The position numbers and the translations under genes are program-made. Positions 1-6,862 of a DNA stretch of 16,627 bases are shown one piece after another. Within the stretch, counting starts at the first letter, position 1. Every line of letters begins with the position of its first letter. Source of the stretch: GCA-002712965 sp913048525 (GTDB lineage Bacteria; Chloroflexota; Dehalococcoidia; Lucifugimonadales; UBA826); assembly GCA_913048525.1 (NCBI GenBank), contig CAJWWP010000034.1, forward strand, positions 1-16,627. The letters run 5' to 3'. A model generated the notes under the pieces. That model was not told the origin of the DNA. It did not search any database and worked only from the letters and a program-made list of their open reading frames with translations.

Positions 1-689
1 TTTACGCTGCCAATGATGTTAGGTATCTCGGAGAAGCCCGATCTGTTCTCACAAAACAATTGATAGATAAAGGAAGAATGAACTGGGTCGAAGAGGAATG
101 TAGGCGGTTACAGTCTGTTCGCTTTGAGCCAAGAGATGAGCAAACGGCGTTCCTAAACGTTAAAGGGAGTAGGGATCTTGCGGGGGGTGCTCTTGCTATT
201 CTACGACGTCTTTACGATTTGAGGGAAGATGAGGCGATAGGAAGAGATAGACCGCCTTTTAAGGTAGTTTCCGACTCGGTTCTAGTTGATATCGCACGTG
301 ATCCAGGCCAGGATTACTCCGCGATCAAGGGGATCGGGCATTGGGCTCGTTCCGATGCTCGGAAACGTATAAAGGTGGTTGTTAATGAGGCCGAGGGCGA
401 TGAGCCTGTACAGAGGCCCAGAAACCAGGGAAGGCGTGGTCCACATCTTTCCAACAAGGAAAGGGAACAGGCGAACCAGCTCCTCAGAGATTTAAAGGAG
501 TGGAGGAAATCGCAGGGTGAGAGTTTGGAGCTGGACCCCAGTTTGCTTTGGCCTACTGTCAGTCTGGGTAGAATATCTCGACAGCCAGATAACCTGGAAG
601 ATGAATTCTCAGAACCTGAGATCAGACACTGGCAGATTAAGGAGTTTGGGGAGAGCCTGGAACAGGTTCTTTCAAATCTAATCGACTGA
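1..689 (+). CDS. rnd: Ribonuclease D, 3' part (end of DEDD exonuclease domain plus HRDC domain)
   Basis: The reading frame is already open at the left edge (first full codon at base 3), so this is the last 228 residues of a longer gene. The TTG at base 60 is not a believable start. The first visible residues, YAANDVRYL, match the ExoIII motif of RNase D, in which Tyr and Asp help bind the catalytic metals. A GRMNWVEEEC stretch follows, then an HRDC-type nucleic-acid-binding helical domain at about residues 58-125 (KGSRDL, AILRRLYDLREDEA, DRPPFKVVSD). The remaining hundred residues form a charged tail. RNase D trims 3' ends of tRNA precursors and other structured RNAs in the cytoplasm. The next gene starts 59 bases downstream on the same strand. 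Family assignment is strong. The exact paralogue (RNase D or another DEDD-HRDC exonuclease) cannot be fixed without the missing N-terminal half. Confidence 0.88.
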   Translation, partial: YAANDVRYLGEARSVLTKQLIDKGRMNWVEEECRRLQSVRFEPRDEQTAFLNVKGSRDLAGGALAILRRLYDLREDEAIGRDRPPFKVVSDSVLVDIARDPGQDYSAIKGIGHWARSDARKRIKVVVNEAEGDEPVQRPRNQGRRGPHLSNKEREQANQLLRDLKEWRKSQGESLELDPSLLWPTVSLGRISRQPDNLEDEFSEPEIRHWQIKEFGESLEQVLSNLID

Positions 690-748
690 TCTGCTTGATA
701 ATAAGTTTTCAGATGATCTTTAATGCCATATAGGATAAGGGGGTTACT

Positions 749-1120
749 GTGAGCTTTATAGACAGTGTTCCACTGATGTGGTGGTTGGTAATAGCTCAGG
801 CATTTGTCATTCTTTTACTTACCTTTCTGGTCAAGAAGACTTTAGGCGGACGTTCTCGGGAAGTGTCTTTACGAAGAAGTGAGTCAACAAGATACGGACA
901 GATTACGGAACAGTTTATGCCTTTTATTTCCGAGTACCCCTACGACTCCAAACAATTTAGGTTTTTAGGAAGTCCTATTGATGGTGTCCAGTTTGAGGAA
1001 GATAAGATAGTTATGATTGAATTTAAGTCCGCTGGAAGTCAACTTTCCACCAGGCAGAGAAGGATTAGGAACTTAGTTAGGGAAGGGAAGGTTGATTTTC
1101 AGGAGATAAGGGTAGACTGA
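749..1120 (+). CDS. Membrane-anchored Holliday junction resolvase-related endonuclease (Endonuc_Holl-like)
   Basis: A 123-residue protein starting with GTG, preceded by a good AAGGGGG ribosome binding site five bases upstream. Residues about 8-28 form one hydrophobic helix, so the protein is probably tethered to the membrane with the soluble part inside. Residues 49-123 look like the family described as endonucleases related to archaeal Holliday junction resolvases (PD-(D/E)XK fold). Candidate active-site residues are Glu54 (GQITEQF), Asp78 (LGSPIDGV) and the Glu91-x-Lys93 pair (MIEFKSA), with a following LSTRQRRIR segment typical of this family. Length and layout fit the family. The family's cellular role is not established. 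DNA cleavage is inferred from the fold only. It lies between the RNase D gene and an old yellow enzyme gene on the same strand, but shared function is not evident. Confidence 0.78.
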   Translation: MSFIDSVPLMWWLVIAQAFVILLLTFLVKKTLGGRSREVSLRRSESTRYGQITEQFMPFISEYPYDSKQFRFLGSPIDGVQFEEDKIVMIEFKSAGSQLSTRQRRIRNLVREGKVDFQEIRVD

Positions 1121-1181
1121 TGGCTGCAGGCACACTTCAGGTCCAAAAATATTTATGAGTGATAGGAATTAGTTTGTCATA

Positions 1182-2276
1182 ATGAGTCATTTATTTACTC
1201 CAATAACTTTGAGGGGCGAAACGATCAGGAATCGTCTTTTTGTTGCTCCTATGTGTCAGTACTCTGCGAACGAGCAAGACGGTGTTCCAACGGATTGGCA
1301 TATGGTGCATCTAGGAACTAGAGCTGTCGGCGGGGCGGGATTAGTGATGGCTGAAGCATCAGCTGTGTCACCTGAGGGGCGTATTTCTCCCCAGGACCTG
1401 GGACTATGGTCTGAAGATCAGGCTGCAGCATTCGAACCCATTGTGGATTTTATAGATTCTCAGGGAGCAACACCCTCGATTCAACTGGCCCACGCAGGCA
1501 GGAAAGCCTCACACACACAACCCTGGAATGGAGGAGAGGTTTTGAGGTCTAACAACGGTGGCTGGGATATTGTTGGACCCAGTCCCATTCCGTTTGAAGA
1601 TGACTGGATCACGCCGTCGCAGCTTAGCCTGGAAGATATAGAAAATGTGGTGTCTGACTTTGCTCTATCTGCTAAACGGGCAGTGGAATCGGGTTTTAGG
1701 GTGATCGAACTTCACCTGGCACATGGATATCTGGCATGTGAATTTATGTCGCCTCTTTCAAACACGCGTGAAGATAAGTATGGTGGATCGTTAAAAAACA
1801 GGTGCCGATTTGCCCTGGAGGTAACCTCCTCTGTGAGATCCGTAATACCGGATGGGATGCCTTTGATGGTGAGAATATCGGCTACTGAGTACATGGACAA
1901 TGGATGGAGTATGGATGACTCCGTTGAGTTATCTGGGTGGCTCAAAGAGGAAGGAGTGGATCTGATCGATTGTTCCTCGGGCGGAAATGCTGCCGATCAA
2001 AACCTGGACCCGTTTCCTGGGTACCAGGTTCCATTTTCCTCCAGGATAAGGCGGGAAGTAGATATTCCAACTGGTGCGGTGGGACTCATTACTGACGCTT
2101 CCCAGGCAGAACAAACTCTCCGTAATGGAGATGCTGATGTGATACTTCTAGCAAGAGAGCTCTTACGTAATCCTTACTGGCCATTAAAAGCGAGGGATGA
2201 GTTAGATGACGTTGACGATCTGTGGCCTGATCAATACGTTAGAGCCAGATTATCTCGAAGAACTCGGGGGAGATGA
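1182..2276 (+). CDS. Old yellow enzyme, YqjM-type NADPH dehydrogenase / ene-reductase
   Basis: A 364-residue FMN-dependent ene-reductase of the bacterial YqjM (thermophilic-like) class. It uses NAD(P)H to reduce activated C=C bonds of enones, maleimides and nitro compounds in the cytoplasm. The TIM-barrel motifs appear in order. MCQYS (24-28) has Cys25 as the flavin-tuning cysteine of this class. AHAGRK sits at 103-108. HLAHGYL (178-184) gives the His-x-x-His substrate anion site and Tyr183. Then come SPLSNTREDKYGGS, MVRIS, a phosphate-binding VGLIT segment and LARELLRNPYWP. The WPDQYVRA end carries the arginine that reaches into the neighbouring subunit in this class. The start is chosen because MSHLFTPITLRG matches the family's usual N-terminus. 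The ribosome binding site is poor. The protein is about 25 residues longer than B. subtilis YqjM, mostly in the middle loop and basic C-tail. The physiological substrate is unknown. Confidence 0.9.
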   Translation: MSHLFTPITLRGETIRNRLFVAPMCQYSANEQDGVPTDWHMVHLGTRAVGGAGLVMAEASAVSPEGRISPQDLGLWSEDQAAAFEPIVDFIDSQGATPSIQLAHAGRKASHTQPWNGGEVLRSNNGGWDIVGPSPIPFEDDWITPSQLSLEDIENVVSDFALSAKRAVESGFRVIELHLAHGYLACEFMSPLSNTREDKYGGSLKNRCRFALEVTSSVRSVIPDGMPLMVRISATEYMDNGWSMDDSVELSGWLKEEGVDLIDCSSGGNAADQNLDPFPGYQVPFSSRIRREVDIPTGAVGLITDASQAEQTLRNGDADVILLARELLRNPYWPLKARDELDDVDDLWPDQYVRARLSRRTRGR

Positions 2277-2300
2277 AGTAGAGTTTCCTCGAAATTGGAT

Positions 2301-2317
2301 GCTGTTTTCAAAGCAGC
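2301..2317. terminator. Short hairpin between convergent genes
   Basis: GCTGTTT pairs with AAGCAGC around a TCA loop (seven pairs including one G-T wobble; an outer T-A pair extends it). It lies between the 3' end of the old yellow enzyme gene and the 3' end of the small - strand gene, where a bidirectional terminator would be expected. The following ATTTATTA is only weakly T-rich, so termination is uncertain. Confidence 0.33.
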
Positions 2318-2323
2318 AATTTA

Positions 2324-2473
2324 TTACTTGAAGTAGTTCCGTGTCACATATAGGAATATACCTAGTCCGACTCCTGCCAGAACAAGCTCATATGCTCCTT
2401 TTATGATTCCCCCCGTAATCAGCGCCAGGGATATTGAAAAAACCGCCACTAGCATGGCCCAACGTATGTTCAT
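2324..2473 (-). CDS. Small two-helix membrane protein (49 residues)
   Basis: A short - strand reading frame with ATG at 2473 and TAA at 2324-2326. It is preceded by AAGGAAGG at exactly five bases (plus-strand 2479-2486), one of the strongest ribosome binding sites in the window. The product starts MNIRWAMLVAVFS and ends FLYVTRNYFK. Two hydrophobic helices (about 5-24 and 27-43) flank a short loop with Lys25 and Glu29. The N- and C-terminal ends carry basic residues (Arg4; Arg45, Lys49). No known family is recognised. The strong ribosome binding site, the clean hydrophobic pattern and its position in an otherwise empty 280-base gap all argue that it is real. It diverges from the CinA-like gene (84 bases between starts) and converges on the old yellow enzyme gene. 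Function is unknown; a small inner-membrane subunit or stress peptide is possible. Confidence 0.66.
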   Translation of the reverse strand: MNIRWAMLVAVFSISLALITGGIIKGAYELVLAGVGLGIFLYVTRNYFK

Positions 2474-2556
2474 GAATTCCTTCCTTAAGTACTTTCTACC
2501 CATATATATTACAATCGGCTTGAATCGTTGTAGCGGTTATAAGGAGTAGGTGTTTT

Positions 2557-3057
2557 ATGAATTCAGAAATAATGTCCTTAGCTGAAAAAGCTGGAACTAT
2601 TCTTGGTGACAAGGGTGAAACAGTAGGAATTGCCGAATCCTCATCTGGAGGCCTTATATCGGCTCACCTTCTGGCAATTGCGGGGGCATCTTCCTATTTT
2701 CTCGGCGGTTCTGTGATTTATACGAGACATGCCGGGAAGGGATTCCTCGGTGTAACTGATGATGATATGGAAGGTATGCGAGCTGCTACGGAACCCTATG
2801 CGTCCTTAAATGCGGGGAGAGTGAAAGAAATTCTTGGGTCTACCTGGGGATTGTCCGAAACTGGCGCAACAGGTCCTACTGGCAACAGATATGGAGACGA
2901 TGCCGGGCACTCTTGTATAGCCGTGTCAGGACCAGTTTCTCGATCCCGTACTATAGAGACCGGTAGTAATGACAGACAGGAGAACATGATCTCATTCTCA
3001 ATAGCGGCCCTCGAATTACTTATTGAATGTCTCCAATCGAAAGAGGACCCCAGCTGA
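2557..3057 (+). CDS. CinA C-terminal-domain protein (nicotinamide-nucleotide amidase-like)
   Basis: A 166-residue stand-alone CinA C-terminal domain, the fold of PncC. PncC deamidates NMN to nicotinate mononucleotide and so recycles pyridine nucleotides. Family landmarks are VGIAESSSGGLISA (23-36), which replaces the usual AESCTGG; FLGGSVIYTRHAGK (48-61), which keeps Tyr55 and Lys61; and SETGATGPTGNRYG (100-113), which corresponds to the usual TGIAGPxGG loop. Ser28, Tyr55 and Lys61 are the likely equivalents of the family's catalytic Ser-Tyr-Lys set. The Cys-to-Ser and Thr-to-Ser changes in the first motif and the unusual SETGATGP loop make it a divergent member, so amidase activity is plausible but not certain. 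A GGAG ribosome binding site (AAGGAGTAGG) precedes the ATG. Only 23 bases separate it from the next gene, suggesting co-transcription. Confidence 0.82.
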   Translation: MNSEIMSLAEKAGTILGDKGETVGIAESSSGGLISAHLLAIAGASSYFLGGSVIYTRHAGKGFLGVTDDDMEGMRAATEPYASLNAGRVKEILGSTWGLSETGATGPTGNRYGDDAGHSCIAVSGPVSRSRTIETGSNDRQENMISFSIAALELLIECLQSKEDPS

Positions 3058-3080
3058 AACCTCGAACGAAGGAGGAATAA

Positions 3081-3926
3081 ATGAAAATAGGGATTAGCAT
3101 GAGTGCAACGGAATCTATGGGAGATTTTGGCGCTATTGCAAAAAAAATAGAAGAGTTAGGTTTTGACTCTGTTTGGTTGCCTGAACATCCAGTGATGCCT
3201 GTGAATCATAGTTCAAAATATGCAGGGACTGCCGATGGTTCAATACCGCAGCAGATGTACCTCGGCGTTAATCCAATAATCGCCCTCACAAGGGCATCCT
3301 CTTTTACTACCAAGATTGGGCTAGGTACAGCTGTGAATTTGGTGACGGAACACAATCCTTTGGACCTTGCAAAACTCATTGCGACACTGGACTTTTATTC
3401 TGGCGGCAGGTTTTTGTACGGGATCGGAACTGGTTGGTTTAGAGAGGAAGCAGAAATAATGGGAGCGGACTTTGATCACAGGTGGACTCAGGCGGAAGAA
3501 TATGTGTCTGCTATGAAAGAGATCTGGACCAAGGAGGAAGCCGAATTTCATGGCAAATATGTTGATTTCCCGCCTGTGATTTGTAATCCGAAGCCGTTCC
3601 AAAAGCCTCATCCGCCGGTACTTCTTGGTGGAAATGCCGGTAATGTTTTGAAACGAGTTGCTAGATGGGGAGATGGTTGGATACCTATTGGTGTAAATCC
3701 AGAAGATATTAAAAAGGCGAAAGTGACTCTCTCAGAACTTTGCGAAGATGAAGAGCGAAATGCGGACGAGATTCAGATAACAATACATAGTTTGCCATGT
3801 GATAAAGATACAGTTGATATGTTTGAAGATGTTGAAGTAGACAGAGTTTTGGTAAGAGTTACCTCTCTGACTGCATCGGAAATTTTTGATGAGTTGGAAG
3901 GTATTGCAGAGGTAGTTCTGGTCTAA
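3081..3926 (+). CDS. Luciferase-like (LLM class) F420/FMN-dependent oxidoreductase
   Basis: A 281-residue single-domain member of the bacterial luciferase-like family, close to the TIGR03619 group usually annotated as F420-dependent. The TIM barrel starts with KIGISMSAT. Other landmarks are GFDSVWLPEH (27-36), an IGLGTAV strand (79-85), EHNPLDLAK (90-98), GGRFLYGIGTGW (108-119), the RW pair at 134-135, PPVLLGGNA (178-186) and RWGDGWIP (195-202). All are typical of flavin or deazaflavin binding in this family. Members carry out hydride transfer or monooxygenation on diverse organic compounds; the substrate cannot be read from sequence. The ATG follows a near-perfect AAGGAGG five bases upstream. 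It closely follows the CinA-like gene. F420 versus FMN use is undecided: no F420 biosynthesis genes are in the window. Confidence 0.9.
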   Translation: MKIGISMSATESMGDFGAIAKKIEELGFDSVWLPEHPVMPVNHSSKYAGTADGSIPQQMYLGVNPIIALTRASSFTTKIGLGTAVNLVTEHNPLDLAKLIATLDFYSGGRFLYGIGTGWFREEAEIMGADFDHRWTQAEEYVSAMKEIWTKEEAEFHGKYVDFPPVICNPKPFQKPHPPVLLGGNAGNVLKRVARWGDGWIPIGVNPEDIKKAKVTLSELCEDEERNADEIQITIHSLPCDKDTVDMFEDVEVDRVLVRVTSLTASEIFDELEGIAEVVLV

Positions 3927-4002
3927 CAGTTAATTCATTTCAGGTGAGATAGAAGTTAATCGGTCAGATATACGTACATGTGACCCGTAACTGATGTTAA
4001 AC

Positions 4003-4008
4003 AAAGGA
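4003..4008 (+). promoter_or_regulatory. Ribosome binding site deciding the start of the PD-(D/E)XK gene
   Basis: AAAGGA lies nine bases before the ATG at 4018. The ATG eight codons upstream at 3994 has no comparable site, so 4018 is preferred. Confidence 0.5.
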
Positions 4009-4017
4009 CGGTTGAAG

Positions 4018-4827
4018 ATGATTAACTTAAAGAGAAACTCAAAAAGAGAACTAACAAATGCTACGGGACTCCGAACGAGAAAAAATTCCATCTATTCCCC
4101 TGATCAATCAACTTATTTTCGTATAAGCAGAAGCAAGTTTAATGATTTTATAACCTGTAAAAGGTGTTTTTATCTTGACAGAGTCAAAGGGTTAATATCG
4201 CCGTCCACCCCAGGCTGGACTCTTAACGAAACGACGGATTTGTTGCTCAAAAAGGAATTTGATTTTTGCCGGGAACGGCAAATTCCGCACAGGTCATTTT
4301 CAAAATTCGGTCTTGAAGACGTAGTTCCATTTAAACACCCAGATATCGAAAAATGGAGAGATTCCCTTCATCATGGACTTGAGTATCAGGTCCCGGGAAC
4401 AAATTTGATATTGCACGGTGGAGTGGATGATGTTTGGTATCACACCAAGACTAAACAGGTGATAGTAGTTGACTACAAATCTCAGGCAAACAGAAGGGAA
4501 TTAAACCAACGGACTTATCTTTCTGATGTTTACCATGAATCCTATAAAGTACAACTTAATGTTTATGCCTATCTACTAGAAAATATGGGTTTTGATGTCT
4601 ATCCCAATGGATACTTTTTTGTTTGTAATGCGAATAGAGATGAAGATGGCTTTTATGGAAAGATGAATTTTGAAGAAGCAATTATTTCCTATCAGCTGGA
4701 TTATTCTGGTATCGAGTCAATGATCTTGGAGATGTATTCTTTGATGAATGACCTTTACGTTCCGGAATCCAATATTGCTTGCGAAAATTGTGCTTATGCC
4801 AGGCAGAGAAACTCATTGGGAGTATAA
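4018..4827 (+). CDS. Orphan PD-(D/E)XK nuclease, RecB/Cas4-like, with two Cys pairs
   Basis: A 269-residue protein from the preferred ATG at 4018; an in-frame ATG at 3994 would add eight residues. The core matches the RecB-family nuclease domain. An N-terminal FRISRSKFNDFITCKRCFYL helix comes first. GGVDD then supplies the first acidic ligand, and VVVDYKSQ supplies the Asp and Lys of the D-x-K motif. QLNVYAYLL follows and corresponds to the conserved Gln-x3-Tyr motif. In 4018 numbering these are Asp137/138, Asp152, Lys154, Gln179 and Tyr183. A CxxC near the N-terminus (Cys47, Cys50) and a CENC near the C-terminus (Cys255, Cys258) resemble the split cysteine set that holds an Fe-S cluster in Cas4 and AddB. 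Metal binding is inferred. There is no helicase, CRISPR array or cas gene beside it. It ends 13 bases from the convergent hydrolase gene. Likely a DNA exo- or endonuclease; role unknown. Confidence 0.72.
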   Translation: MINLKRNSKRELTNATGLRTRKNSIYSPDQSTYFRISRSKFNDFITCKRCFYLDRVKGLISPSTPGWTLNETTDLLLKKEFDFCRERQIPHRSFSKFGLEDVVPFKHPDIEKWRDSLHHGLEYQVPGTNLILHGGVDDVWYHTKTKQVIVVDYKSQANRRELNQRTYLSDVYHESYKVQLNVYAYLLENMGFDVYPNGYFFVCNANRDEDGFYGKMNFEEAIISYQLDYSGIESMILEMYSLMNDLYVPESNIACENCAYARQRNSLGV

Positions 4828-4840
4828 TTTTTTGGCTGGC

Positions 4841-6799
4841 TTATTTTGAAACGGCCTCGTCATACCTGAGTCCACAGTTGGCCACAACCAATTCAATATC
4901 ATCTTCGAGCAAGTATCTTTCTTCTACAAGTTTTTTGGCTGCATGTCGGCATGCATTTATGTAACCCGATCTGGAATTGTATCGTTCATTAATTGATTTT
5001 CTTGGATCTTTCGTAGATAAACTGGACGGTTTATCTGGTGGGAAGTAATCGGTAAATCCAACCATTGAAATTATTTGCTCAGGAGAGCCAGTTTCGGGTG
5101 ACCTTAGATTCCATCCGGTATGCGTTCCAATGGGTACCGAGATATCAGGCATTCTGATTCCAGCTATTTCATTGCCGTCACTATCAACGTCTGACACGAA
5201 TTTAGGGTATTCCTGTCGTTCCTCCACCGGATAAGTTGTTATACCGTGGATTTCCTGTGTTCCTATGTTTATTTCCCTTATTCTCCACATACGGGATGGA
5301 TCTGGCGTTTTAATGTGTTGCAAATGCTCGAATTTCTCCAAGGCTCTTTCCATAGTTATAGCTGTACTCTGGTCGAGGCGAGGTACCTTTGTTTCAGGAG
5401 GGAGAGTACTCTTTTCAACCCACGAAACTAAATTTGCAAGAGCTGCTCTGAGCAGTGGGCGGAAGTCCACAACATTGAATCCATATAAGCCGAGTGAACC
5501 ATCGGGCCCTGGGGTTTTTTTCTGAGGTAGCCTACTTGGCACGTGTTGCGTTCCTGAAAAAAAGTAGCTTCTCGTGTTTTCGGGGAAGTTTATATCACTG
5601 CTGCCACTTGGGTCCGTATGTGAAAGGGAGGCGTCACCGCGCCAGTATTCAGCTGAGGTATTTGTATACACTACCTTTGGTACGCCGCCAATCTTCAACT
5701 GTCTGTCCTGTAGTCCTTCGGTGCCTCTGCCAAAAGGATCGGTTGACGGTACGTCGGTAAAAGGGAATAGATGCCCGAAGCCAGGGGAAGATTGTTGGGA
5801 CGGCTGAGCGAATCTATGATTGAAGTCGCCTCTTCTTCCACCTGCAACATGGGCAAGTATACCGTCATATACCTGTCTGCCTTTTTCATCCAGATTCATG
5901 CCTGTGTAGAGGTAGTGTCTTAGCAGACGGCCGGTCTGGGATATGCCATAGGCGTAGGCGTGTTCGACAGTTGATTTGACCGGGCAATGAGGTCCGCCGT
6001 ATTTGATCCACGAACCAACATCTCTCACAGACATTAGTGTTGCCCCAGAAACGACAGGGTTGGTTGCTTGATATATCACATGGTAAATCTTTCCTGGTTG
6101 GAATCCCGAATCCATGTAAATATGTTCCACGTCCGGCACAGGTCCAGTTTCAGTTTCCTTTGCGAAGGACCATTCTGATGGAGGTATTTCAGTTTCGGGG
6201 CCGTCCTCCCATTCTTTAACAAGAATTCGTGCATTTTTGTTATCAGCAGATGCGGAAGGATATGGTTTATGGATTCTGTTGGCCAGCAGATAACATTTTT
6301 GTTCCTGATTTGGCCTTATCTCAACTAAGTTGATGCCCTCAGTAACGTTTCCGTTAACTTTTACAGCGGGAGGGTCCATTCCCATTAAAGAAGAGCTTCG
6401 ATATACATCGTATTGCCATCCCACTGAGACCACGGCGTATCCGTTGTTAAAGAGAAATCCATCTCCAGGATCTATTTCATGTGATGGAACCAGAGTAGGT
6501 GAGACCATATTAAAGTCGGGTATGGCTCTCTTTCTTCCCCGGTTCACTACATCGACTAGAAGTCGTGTAGGTTCCATTGTGCTGGGTTGTAAAAGAACAA
6601 AATCGGAAGTGAAAGTTACTTTTCCTGAATCGTTAACAGGAGAATGTTTAAGGTCCATAATGGCAGAGTTGGAAGGGTTGCCCGGTTCAACCTCGAAATT
6701 AATCGTTCCATCGATTCGCTCATAGGGACCAAATTCCCCCGAGGCAATCCCATTTGCAAAAGGTGTTCTACTGATTATCTCGGCGTTGACTACGGCCAT
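4841..6799 (-). CDS. Large alpha/beta hydrolase (Abhydrolase_10 family)
   Basis: A 652-residue alpha/beta hydrolase domain protein resembling PF20091. The nucleophile elbow is YGISQTGRLLRHYLY (284-298) with Ser287 as nucleophile. Glu384 (TSAEYW) and His419 (SGTQHVPSRLP) are the best candidates for the acid and base. The SQTGR form recalls glucuronoyl esterase-type serine hydrolases, so an ester or lactone substrate is likely. The N-terminal 200 residues are a beta-rich region (PTRLLVDVVNRGRK, NNGYAVVSVGWQYD) normal for this family. The C-terminal part (residues about 480-650) carries PVGTHTGWNLR and a helical tail ending in LRYDEAVSK. No signal peptide is visible, so it is probably cytoplasmic. 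A GAGGAG ribosome binding site lies seven bases before the ATG. It lies 63 bases downstream of an MFS carrier gene on the same strand, suggesting that imported compounds are hydrolysed here. Confidence 0.85.
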   Translation of the reverse strand: MAVVNAEIISRTPFANGIASGEFGPYERIDGTINFEVEPGNPSNSAIMDLKHSPVNDSGKVTFTSDFVLLQPSTMEPTRLLVDVVNRGRKRAIPDFNMVSPTLVPSHEIDPGDGFLFNNGYAVVSVGWQYDVYRSSSLMGMDPPAVKVNGNVTEGINLVEIRPNQEQKCYLLANRIHKPYPSASADNKNARILVKEWEDGPETEIPPSEWSFAKETETGPVPDVEHIYMDSGFQPGKIYHVIYQATNPVVSGATLMSVRDVGSWIKYGGPHCPVKSTVEHAYAYGISQTGRLLRHYLYTGMNLDEKGRQVYDGILAHVAGGRRGDFNHRFAQPSQQSSPGFGHLFPFTDVPSTDPFGRGTEGLQDRQLKIGGVPKVVYTNTSAEYWRGDASLSHTDPSGSSDINFPENTRSYFFSGTQHVPSRLPQKKTPGPDGSLGLYGFNVVDFRPLLRAALANLVSWVEKSTLPPETKVPRLDQSTAITMERALEKFEHLQHIKTPDPSRMWRIREINIGTQEIHGITTYPVEERQEYPKFVSDVDSDGNEIAGIRMPDISVPIGTHTGWNLRSPETGSPEQIISMVGFTDYFPPDKPSSLSTKDPRKSINERYNSRSGYINACRHAAKKLVEERYLLEDDIELVVANCGLRYDEAVSK

Positions 6800-6862
6800 C
6801 AGACACTCCTCTAGGTCACCTGTTGTTGATGTTGTTTATTTACAAAACCAAAAGGTATTTAA

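Noticed and set aside
1120..1158. 12-codon frame overlapping the stop of the Holliday-resolvase-like gene (TGATG)
   Set aside because: It is very short and hydrophilic, with no known leader-peptide role, and probably occurs by chance.
4018..4827. Cas4 as part of a CRISPR-Cas locus
   Set aside because: No repeat-spacer array or other cas gene is visible, so only an orphan RecB/Cas4-like nuclease can be claimed.
5246..5807. Several overlapping + strand frames inside the large hydrolase gene
   Set aside because: They are shadows of the hydrolase frame, Cys- and Ser-rich with no motif or ribosome binding site.
6330..6725. 131-residue + strand frame opposite the hydrolase N-terminus
   Set aside because: It is fully antisense to a well-supported coding region with no independent evidence.
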